Shown here: piece after piece, positions 1-7,800 of the stretch
How positions within the stretch are numbered: position 1 is the first letter of the stretch
How the letters are laid out: each line of letters begins with the position of its first letter
DNA from: CAZELM01 sp964512995
Lineage (GTDB): Bacteria; CSSED10-310
Direction: 5' to 3'
Length of the DNA: 32,298 nucleotides
Assembly (NCBI GenBank): GCA_964512995.1
Contig: CAZELM010000045.1
Span: 1 to 32,298 of the forward strand
Translations under genes and position numbers: made by a program
The notes under the pieces: generated by a model
Told to the model about the DNA's origin: nothing
Database searches by the model: none
Seen by the model: only the letters and a program-made list of their open reading frames with translations

Positions 1-56
1 TATGGGTATTATAGCAGGATTTTAAGTTAAATCAACTTGAGGGACAATGTACTAGC

Positions 57-77
57 ACCAATACGCAGCCCATTGGT
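57..77. repeat. Short inverted repeat upstream of the first gene
   Basis: ACCAAT at 57-62 is matched by ATTGGT at 72-77 with a 9-base spacer. It lies about 30 bases before the first start codon, so it could be an operator or a weak hairpin in the leader. A 6-base arm can occur by chance, and no clear promoter hexamers were recognised beside it. Confidence 0.25.
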
Positions 78-96
78 CAATAACTTCCATGGATAT

Positions 97-101
97 AGGA
101 G
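97..101 (+). promoter_or_regulatory. Ribosome binding site fixing the start at 107
   Basis: AGGAG lies 5 bases before the ATG at 107. An in-frame ATG at 89 would put this site inside the coding region and has no comparable site of its own, so 107 is the better start. Confidence 0.6.
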
Positions 102-106
102 AGATA

Positions 107-427
107 ATGAATACTGACAAATTCGGAAACTTTGAGATTGAAGAAACGCAACTTCTTCGTGAATTTCAACAAATGGTAGAATCGGTTTCTAATATTCAAG
201 GTTTGCAAGTAGAGAGCACCATCCGAAAATCAGAGGAACATATTTTTTCAAATTTGTTGAACAACCTAGGGATTCCTCTTCAAAAACAGATTTCTGCACT
301 GGAACAAAAGGTTTCCGATGAATTGAAAATACTTCGGAACCAACAAAGACGTTTTTACATAATTTTGTTAATTGCCGTGGTATTTTTTGTCGCAGATGTC
401 CTTTTAAAAATTACACAAATGTTATAG
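107..427 (+). CDS. Small coiled-coil protein with C-terminal membrane anchor
   Basis: No family recognised. The 106-residue product is largely helical and polar, with heptad-like stretches over roughly residues 10-75, a basic RNQQRR patch, and then a single hydrophobic segment (FYIILLIAVVFFVADVLL) within about ten residues of the C-terminus. That layout is a tail anchor: a cytoplasmic coiled coil held on the inner face of the membrane. The start at 107 is chosen from AGGAG at 97-101. The stop is two bases before the start of the dynamin-like GTPase gene, so the genes are almost certainly co-translated. Inference: it could recruit or organise the two downstream GTPases at the membrane. Small partner proteins beside paired bacterial dynamins are common, but no sequence motif proves the role here. 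Confidence 0.7.
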   Translation: MNTDKFGNFEIEETQLLREFQQMVESVSNIQGLQVESTIRKSEEHIFSNLLNNLGIPLQKQISALEQKVSDELKILRNQQRRFYIILLIAVVFFVADVLLKITQML

Positions 428-429
428 TC

Positions 430-2271
430 ATGCTTGAAGATTTTATTAAGTTCAAACAACAAGCTACCAGCACCAGTTGTCAGTTATTCAAGAGGTTAAA
501 TGATAATCTGTTCAAATCTCAGCCTGGAACCTATCCATTGTGGTTATCAAAAAAAATCAATGAAATCAAGCCGCTACTCTCTAACGACAGCGCGCTCGGA
601 TATCACAGGGAAGTGTTTTCTGATGCAGAGGAAAGACTTCATCGACCGTTTTGGCTCTTTATTGTTGGAGAAGGGAAATTTGGGAAATCAACTCTTGTGA
701 ATGCATTATTTGGGCAAGCGATTGCAGAAGTTGATGAACTACCTCGCACTTGGAGATTTGATCGATTTCGTCAGGTTGACGATAATTTCTGTTCAGCCGT
801 CGTTGAACATTCGGAGATAAAAGCAGATGATAATGATCTTAAAAAAGTATTAATGCAGACAACACAAGAAAAACATTATTTCAAGAGCTATGCTGATCAG
901 AAGAGCTTGCGTGCTGTTCTTGAAAATGAACTCCAGAAAATTGAGTTGAATCCGGATTATGAATCTCCGGTATATGCGGTTGAATGGCCCATTTCAGGAA
1001 AACCACTTTTCCCTAATATAGCTCTTATTGATACACCAGGATTGAATCAAATTTTCAATGATAGTGCACGGAGTTCGATCCTTAATCATCAACTTGATTT
1101 AAATATTCATCAAGCTGATGCCATCTTATGGTTAGTAAATGCTGCGACCGTTAATTCGGCTGTAACATTGACTTATATGAAGCGATTTTCACGCTACGGT
1201 TCTCCAATTATTGTGTTGGTGAATGGGATGGATAACTTCACACACAAAGATCGACATCGTATCTTATCTATGGCAGAGAAACACTATCAAGAATATTCAA
1301 ATACTATATTGCCAATATCCGCAAAATTAGGCTTCAAAGGTGTCACCGAGAACAGACCAGATGTATTACAGGATTCAAATTTACTTGTTTTAAAGGAGTT
1401 GATACTTACTAAATTCGTCTTTAAAGGAATGCGCATTCGCAATGAGGTTACCTACATCCGTCTTCACGAAGCCCAACGAGAGTTTCGACGTATTCAAAAT
1501 AAGGAATTGGATTTGATCCGGAGTAATAGAAACACATATCACCTGATACATAAATCGCTGGAAGAATATCTCTATTTACAAGAACGATCTGGATTACAAT
1601 TACTTCAAGAACCTTATAAAAAATATCGATCCAACATGGAAGAATATCTTTCAAATATTGATCTTCACCATGGCAATGATGAAGTACGGATAATAGTAAA
1701 AGAAAGAGAATTCAATGATAACATCCGGCATAGTCGTCTTCAAACTGAGCAGCGATTAAGACAACAGTCTTTACAATTCGCTGTGTTTTTGAATGAACAT
1801 CCATATTTTAGTAATGAATATGATCTGACAGGCGAACTCCGAAGACAAAAGCCCTTAAAAGAAATGAAACAGCTTTTAGTCCCGGAAATGCCAGATGTTA
1901 CTTTTCATATCGATGTTAATACCTATTGGTGGAGACGTACGTGGACAGCAGCTTTGGGATGGCTGAGCAAGTCTGCAAAGGAAAAATATCGGGAGAATTC
2001 CAGAATTGAAAAACGACAAAGTGTGCGTAATATATTAATCAATATGCTTGATGAGAAAGAAAAATTAGTAATTCAACAATTCAAAAAACAAATGGAGAAC
2101 ATTCAGATTCAGTTGTTCAGTGATTTAAAGAAAGAACTCAATAGCTACTATGGGAGTCTAGAAGAATTGGAGTCGCAGATTAGCGACAAAGCAAACCGCC
2201 TTAACCCACTCATTTTTAAAAATATTTATATTGAAAAGTTCCTTGAATACTGGAAAAAGAAAGGAGAATAA
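430..2271 (+). CDS. Dynamin-like GTPase (first of a pair)
   Basis: Large GTPase of 613 residues. Seen: P-loop GEGKFGKS at residues 80-87 followed by TLVNALFG, the DTPG of G3 at 201-204 (IALIDTPGL), and a G4-like NGMD at 265-268 in place of N/TKxD, so guanine recognition may be altered. After the G domain the protein is long, charged and helical (about 330-610), as in the stalk of bacterial dynamin-like proteins. No clear membrane-inserting paddle is seen, unlike in its neighbour. Known of the family: bacterial dynamins often come as adjacent pairs that form mixed assemblies on membranes, and some protect against phage by acting on the membrane. The gene begins 2 bases after the small anchored protein and ends 3 bases before the second GTPase. 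Assignment to the superfamily is firm; its specific role is not. Confidence 0.88.
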   Translation: MLEDFIKFKQQATSTSCQLFKRLNDNLFKSQPGTYPLWLSKKINEIKPLLSNDSALGYHREVFSDAEERLHRPFWLFIVGEGKFGKSTLVNALFGQAIAEVDELPRTWRFDRFRQVDDNFCSAVVEHSEIKADDNDLKKVLMQTTQEKHYFKSYADQKSLRAVLENELQKIELNPDYESPVYAVEWPISGKPLFPNIALIDTPGLNQIFNDSARSSILNHQLDLNIHQADAILWLVNAATVNSAVTLTYMKRFSRYGSPIIVLVNGMDNFTHKDRHRILSMAEKHYQEYSNTILPISAKLGFKGVTENRPDVLQDSNLLVLKELILTKFVFKGMRIRNEVTYIRLHEAQREFRRIQNKELDLIRSNRNTYHLIHKSLEEYLYLQERSGLQLLQEPYKKYRSNMEEYLSNIDLHHGNDEVRIIVKEREFNDNIRHSRLQTEQRLRQQSLQFAVFLNEHPYFSNEYDLTGELRRQKPLKEMKQLLVPEMPDVTFHIDVNTYWWRRTWTAALGWLSKSAKEKYRENSRIEKRQSVRNILINMLDEKEKLVIQQFKKQMENIQIQLFSDLKKELNSYYGSLEELESQISDKANRLNPLIFKNIYIEKFLEYWKKKGE

Positions 2272-2274
2272 CCA

Positions 2275-4650
2275 ATGGCGGAACCTGCAGTTAGCGAGAT
2301 CAATCAATTGATTGAAAAAGTCATTGATTTGATTAAAGAGGCTGAAGACACGCAAAACGATTTCATGCTCAATAACCTCAAGATTGGCGAACATATTTCT
2401 CTTGTTAATCAAAACGGAAGTCGCTGGTTTGAAAAGCTGGATGCTATCAAACGGGCTTCTCGTCCAAATTTTGAACTTGCTGTAATGGGTGAATTTAGAT
2501 CAGGGAAATCCACACTGGTTAACGCGTTGATCGGACGAAACATAGCCCCTACAGATATTCTAGAGTGTACATGTGTTTTAAGTTCATTTTCGTATGGACC
2601 AAATGAGCAGGTTACCTGCTTTTTTAAGAATAAGGCTGAAGAAAAAAAGTATGAAATTGTGCAAGCATTACAATTGCTGGAAGAGCATAGAGGCGACATT
2701 GAATGGGCGAAACAGATTAAGCATTTTTCTTTTGAGATTTCAGATATCCGTGATCGAAACATTTTTATTTGGGATACACCTGGTGTGGGTGCTACAACTA
2801 AGGAAAATGAGGATTTAGCACGTGAGTTTATAGACCAGGCTGATGCTGTCATATGGGTTTTTAATGCAAGCCTGCTTGGCCAATCCTCTTTGATTGAATT
2901 TATCGATCGATTAAGTCAAAAGGATAAATATTTATTAGCAGTCATCAATCGAATTGATCAATTTTCAAGTGGTCCCGAAAGAGCGATAGGATTTATCTCC
3001 AGGATCTATGGAAACCGCTTTAAACATATACTCCCGTTGACTGCAATTAAAGCAATAACCTTGGATACAAATGACGATGGTGGATTGTCAAAATTGTTGA
3101 ATATCCTTGATAATGAGGTTTATGCCAACAAATTAAACATCAAACATCGAGCCGTTGCAGGTGATCTCGGGACATTAATAGAACAGTATATCAGCGAACT
3201 TGATACTTTATGCTGGACTATTGATCAGCAATTATCCATTTATGAGGATCTCGAAAAGAACCTGGGGAGCCAAACTTCAATCGTTGAACAAAAAATAGAT
3301 AGTATAGTTGTTTCTTTTATAGAAGCTGAATTCTTTGCACCATATTTAACTGAACTAGAAAACCTACTTTGTGTTCTCGATCAGAATGAAGCGAAACCAA
3401 AAGATTACCATAAAGTTGTAGATACCATCTTTTCATCGAATGTCGAAAGTCTTGAAATGGATCGGTTATTTTTGAGGGTTAAAGAAGAAGAAGAATATCT
3501 CTGGAGAAATTATTTTTTTTGTGAGCAACAACGAGTAGAAAAGTCATTGGATTTGAGTATTCATCAGATTCCTTATGACTCTGTTTACGAGATATCATCT
3601 TCTGATCTGACATCATCTGTTAGCACATCTTCTCATCAACTTAACAAATTTTTTGGAGTAATTGTGGGTGTTGTAAAGAGTGCATCAGAAGGAGCTTTAG
3701 GTGGTGGTATCTTTTCAGGTGTTCTTGGTGCTATCGTTGCAGCAGCATCTACGGCAGTAACCATCACTGCAATCCCAGTGTTTGCCCTCAGCGGGAGTGT
3801 TCTTGGCGGTGCCTTTGGCGTAAAATATTTTTTCGATAATCTCTGTCCTGAATTACCTTCTGTAAAAATTATCAAAGACATAACAGCCAGAGTGATGAAT
3901 AGACGGAAAGAATTGTTAGCTCCCCTACGAGAGCATATCAATGTTGTAGTGAAGTCCGATTCTAAAAATATTAAATCCGATTTTCTGCGTCAATATTGTC
4001 AATCGCAATTGAATGGAGTACCACCGGATCGATTATCATTTCATGGAAAAAAACTCAAAAAAATTCGATCCAGATTGAATGAGGCTCTTCGAGAAACGGA
4101 AGAATTGAGAATCAAGCTTGGCTCTAATATTAACACCCGTATTGTTGATGACTCGAGTAAAGAAGAAGTCTGGGACCCGAAAGAGCCAGAAGTTGTGTTT
4201 AAAAAATTATTAAGATTACTTAAGCAATCAAAAGGATATTTAAAGATTAATGACCGTCATTTTGGCCCAGAACAGCTTCTGTATCTACAACAAGTCGATT
4301 CAGATATACCGATCTATATCATGCTATTTAAATTCGATGACGATCAGATCAAAATTTCTTTTATAAGAGAACTTAGTAAGTTACGTCGCTCAAGAAAAGG
4401 CTCTATCTATGTCAGATTAGTTTCTTACTCCGATCGTCCGAATACGCCCATTCATGATCGCTATATTTTTACTAGCGATGCTGGTTATAACCTGAGTTCA
4501 TCTCTGAATGCCATTGGACGGCACCATATCCGAGTGCATCGTCTCATAAATCCAAAAAAAGAAGAAGAAAATCATTTCAACCTGTTCTGGGAATTTCGAG
4601 AAATTCAAACTGCTCAAGGCACAGAGAGATTAACGCATATTGATTTATAA
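2275..4650 (+). CDS. Dynamin-like GTPase with hydrophobic paddle and C-terminal PLD-like domain
   Basis: 791 residues. G1 is GEFRSGKS at 72-79 followed by TLVNALIG; the switch region has PTDILECT near 92-99; G3 is DTPG at 167-170; G4 is NRID at 225-228 (K replaced by R). A glycine/alanine-rich hydrophobic stretch at about 458-515 is a likely membrane-inserting paddle. The last 150 residues look like a separate alpha/beta domain of the PLD-like fold found at the C-terminus of MIT proteins: YLKINDRHF near the domain start and HDRYIF from H727, with R729 where a true HxK nuclease would have lysine. That suggests a binding rather than a catalytic domain. The gene follows the first GTPase after 3 bases (RBS AAGGAG inside the preceding gene's end). 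The pair probably co-assembles; the PLD-like tail may bind phosphate-rich ligands such as lipid head groups or nucleic acid. Confidence 0.87.
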   Translation: MAEPAVSEINQLIEKVIDLIKEAEDTQNDFMLNNLKIGEHISLVNQNGSRWFEKLDAIKRASRPNFELAVMGEFRSGKSTLVNALIGRNIAPTDILECTCVLSSFSYGPNEQVTCFFKNKAEEKKYEIVQALQLLEEHRGDIEWAKQIKHFSFEISDIRDRNIFIWDTPGVGATTKENEDLAREFIDQADAVIWVFNASLLGQSSLIEFIDRLSQKDKYLLAVINRIDQFSSGPERAIGFISRIYGNRFKHILPLTAIKAITLDTNDDGGLSKLLNILDNEVYANKLNIKHRAVAGDLGTLIEQYISELDTLCWTIDQQLSIYEDLEKNLGSQTSIVEQKIDSIVVSFIEAEFFAPYLTELENLLCVLDQNEAKPKDYHKVVDTIFSSNVESLEMDRLFLRVKEEEEYLWRNYFFCEQQRVEKSLDLSIHQIPYDSVYEISSSDLTSSVSTSSHQLNKFFGVIVGVVKSASEGALGGGIFSGVLGAIVAAASTAVTITAIPVFALSGSVLGGAFGVKYFFDNLCPELPSVKIIKDITARVMNRRKELLAPLREHINVVVKSDSKNIKSDFLRQYCQSQLNGVPPDRLSFHGKKLKKIRSRLNEALRETEELRIKLGSNINTRIVDDSSKEEVWDPKEPEVVFKKLLRLLKQSKGYLKINDRHFGPEQLLYLQQVDSDIPIYIMLFKFDDDQIKISFIRELSKLRRSRKGSIYVRLVSYSDRPNTPIHDRYIFTSDAGYNLSSSLNAIGRHHIRVHRLINPKKEEENHFNLFWEFREIQTAQGTERLTHIDL

Positions 4651-4757
4651 GTCCCACATGTCACTTCACAGTTTCAGTTTGAGGAAAAACGAATTCTTAA
4701 CAATTGGTAACCGATCCATTTTTTGCTGACCAGAAACGAACCGATTCGAGAGATTTT

Positions 4758-4775
4758 TTCAGATCGAATTCTGAA
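4758..4775. repeat. Inverted repeat in the 245-base gap before the restriction-like operon
   Basis: TTCAGA (4758-4763) and TCTGAA (4770-4775) flank a 6-base spacer. About 15 bases downstream an AT-rich run at 4790-4800 contains TATAAC and CATAAT, either of which could be a -10 box, but no good -35 box is seen at the right distance. The gap 4651-4895 is the largest before 31757 and separates AT-rich genes from GC-richer ones, so a new transcript may begin here. The repeat could be an operator. Confidence 0.3.
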
Positions 4776-4882
4776 GAGTTATTTTCACTTATAACATAAT
4801 ATTGAATTTAACGGGAGTTGATGTTACTCTCCTGTGAATCCCCCAGCAATGCTTGCGTGTTCCATTTGATACGATGTTACCT

Positions 4883-4887
4883 GGAGG
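4883..4887 (+). promoter_or_regulatory. Ribosome binding site fixing the start at 4896
   Basis: GGAGG, 8 bases before the ATG at 4896. The longer reading from 4818 adds 26 residues with no family-like character, whereas 4896 yields MDVFDLRRSV, the expected beginning for this helicase family. Confidence 0.75.
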
Positions 4888-4895
4888 CTGATGCG

Positions 4896-7800
4896 ATGGA
4901 TGTTTTCGATTTACGAAGAAGTGTCATTCACGATTACGGCTCCTATGTCAGAAGCTATCTGACCATTCGTGATGAACGGATCCATAAACTTGTGGAAGAC
5001 GAACTCGACCAGGGGCTCCTCTGGCCCGATCCCCTGATCCAGCTAAATCCATCCTTCGAACCGGGCGAATCCCTTCCAAAACTTGTTACTGATGGCGTGC
5101 TCCATCCGGAATGTTTAAACATCTTCCGTGATAAGAAAACCGATGGAGCATCCGGGCATTTACTGCAACTTCATAAACATCAGGTCGATGCCATTCACGC
5201 ATACCGAAACAGTGAAAATTATATCCTGACCACCGGTACCGGATCCGGGAAAAGCCTGGCGTATATTATTCCTGTTGTAGATCACATTCTGCGGAGAGGA
5301 AGTGGAAAAGGTATTCAGGCCATCATCGTTTACCCGATGAATGCACTGGCTAACAGCCAGATGGGTGAATTGGAGAAATTTCTGTGCAGGGGATATCCGA
5401 AAGGTCATCCACCTGTTACATTTCGCAGGTATACGGGTCAGGAGAAAGAAATCGAACGAAAAGAGATTCTGGAGTCTCCCCCGGATATTCTCCTGACAAA
5501 CTATGTCATGCTGGAATTAGTTCTCACTCGCCCGTGGGATTACAAACTGGTGGATGCGGCTGCTGATTTGCGATTTCTGATACTCGACGAACTCCATACC
5601 TTCCGGGGTCGACAGGGCGCAGATGTCGCTCTTCTGATCCGACGCGTCAGAGAATCCTGCCGTGCAGCGAATCTTCTGTACATCGGAACGTCCGCTACAT
5701 TGGCCAGCGCTGGAACATGGCATCAACAACAGGAAGAAATCGCTTCCATTGCATCCCGTCTTTTCGGTGCAGAAGTGAAGCCGGAATCGGTCATCGGAGA
5801 AACGTTGCAACGTGTAACCAGACCGCTCGACATCAATGATACAGCAACCGTTGCATCGCTTCGGGACCGTATTGTCCGGGGTCCGGGTTACCAGCCCGGT
5901 GATACGCCGTCCTTTGTGTCCGACCCGTTGACATCCTGGATTGAATCGACATTGGGGATTCAAACAGAATCGGGAACGGGTCGATTCATTCGAAGTAAAC
6001 CTCAAACGCTATCCGGCGAACATGGCATCGCTCATCAGCTGTCCAAATTGACAGGCTTACATGAGTCAGTATGTGGTCGCGCCATCAAAGACACATTGTT
6101 GAACGGGTATCTCAATAAAGATGATCACGATCGACCGCTCTTCGCATTTCGACTGCATCAGTTTGTTTCCAAAGGGGAGTCGGTATTCGCATCTCCCGAA
6201 CCCGAAGATATCCGGTATATCACACTATCTCCCCAGCAGTTTGTCCCTGGAAGCCAGAGACAAAAAGTATTGCTTCCGCTTGGGTTCTGTCGTGAGTGCG
6301 GTCAGGAGTATTACATTGTTCGGAAAAAAACCACTCCGAATGGTAAAACGATCTACATCCCCAGACAAATTCCGGATCAGCAGGAAACAGCAGACGGTAT
6401 ACCCGGTTTTTTATATCTCAGCACGGCATCTCCCTGGACGGAAGACCTGCAGAATATCCCGGATGCATGGCTGGAAACAAAAGGCGACATCGTGACCGTC
6501 CGTCGGGGGTATCTCAAGAACCTCCCGAAAAAAATCATACTATCCAAGGAAGCGATTGACGGTGTCGGAGATCAAGAAGCGTGGTGGTTTCCGACTCCAT
6601 TCCATTTTTGTATGAAGTGCCATGTCACGTATTCCGGTTACCAGCAATCGGATTTCGGAAAGTTATCGACACTGGGATCGGAAGGCAGAAGTACAGCCAC
6701 GACGATCATGTCAATCAGTACAATACGATATCTCCGGAACGACCACGGACTTCAGCCCATCGCCAGAAAACTCCTCAGTTTCACGGATAATCGACAGGAC
6801 GCATCGTTGCAGGCCGGTCATTTCAATGACTTTGTCGGAATATCGCTCCTTCGGTCCGCGCTGTGGCGAGCGGTTGATCGGGCTGGGGAACGAGGCATTC
6901 CCCATGAAACCCTGACGCTTCGCGTATCTGAAAGCCTGGAACTGCCACTCCCATTGTATGCGATGGATCCCAACGTCCAATATGCTGCCCGGGATGAAAC
7001 CGATCGGGCTTTCCGGGAAGTTTTGGGATATTACATTTATCGGGATTTACGCCGCGGATGGCGAATCACCTCTCCCAATCTGGAACAATGCGGATTGCTT
7101 GATATCGATTATCCGTCATTGGGAGATATGTGTGCGGACTATGAAAACTGGAAAGGGTGCCATCCTCTTCTCACATCTGCTTCTCCTGGAGATCGTGAGC
7201 GTGTCTGCCGGGTTTTACTGGATTTCATGCGGCGTGAATTAGCGATTCGGGTGAGTTACCTGGATCCTGCTCACCAGGAGTCGATCCGCCAGTTATCCAG
7301 TCAACGGCTCATTCCACCCTGGGCGATCGATGAACAGGAACAACTGGAGCGTGCCCATATTGTTTTCCCTGGCTCCAAAGGAAAACAAACAAAAGAAACG
7401 TATCACTTTGTGTATTTATCTCCCCGTGGCGGATTTGGCCTGTTTTTAAAACGCCGGGATACATTCCAGGATTGGCGGAAACCAATCACCACCGACGATG
7501 TTTCGGTTGTGTTAAGAGAGCTGTTTCAATTGATGCACGATCCGGGAGGATTTATCTGCCGTGCAGTTGAATCCAAAGATAAGAATACGCCGGACGGATA
7601 TCAGCTCAATGCCTCTTCCATGGTATGGCGGGCCGGTACCGGTTCATGTGCCTTTCATGATCCATTACGAGTCCCCCAGAAACCGGCTGATGGACTGCGC
7701 ACCAATCCATTTTTTACTGAGTTTTACCGTTCGGAGGCATTTGATTTACGGCAACTGGAAGCACGGGAACATACGGCACAGGTTCCCGGTCCGGTCCGGG

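Noticed and set aside
101..119. Shared start context ATGAATACTGACA in the first small gene and in the GrpE-like gene (17048-17060)
   Set aside because: The identity is 13 bases plus part of the ribosome binding site, and the proteins diverge immediately afterwards, so chance is sufficient.
4818..4895. A longer N-terminus for the DUF1998 helicase
   Set aside because: The extra 26 residues do not look like the family, while GGAGG at 4883-4887 points to the ATG at 4896.
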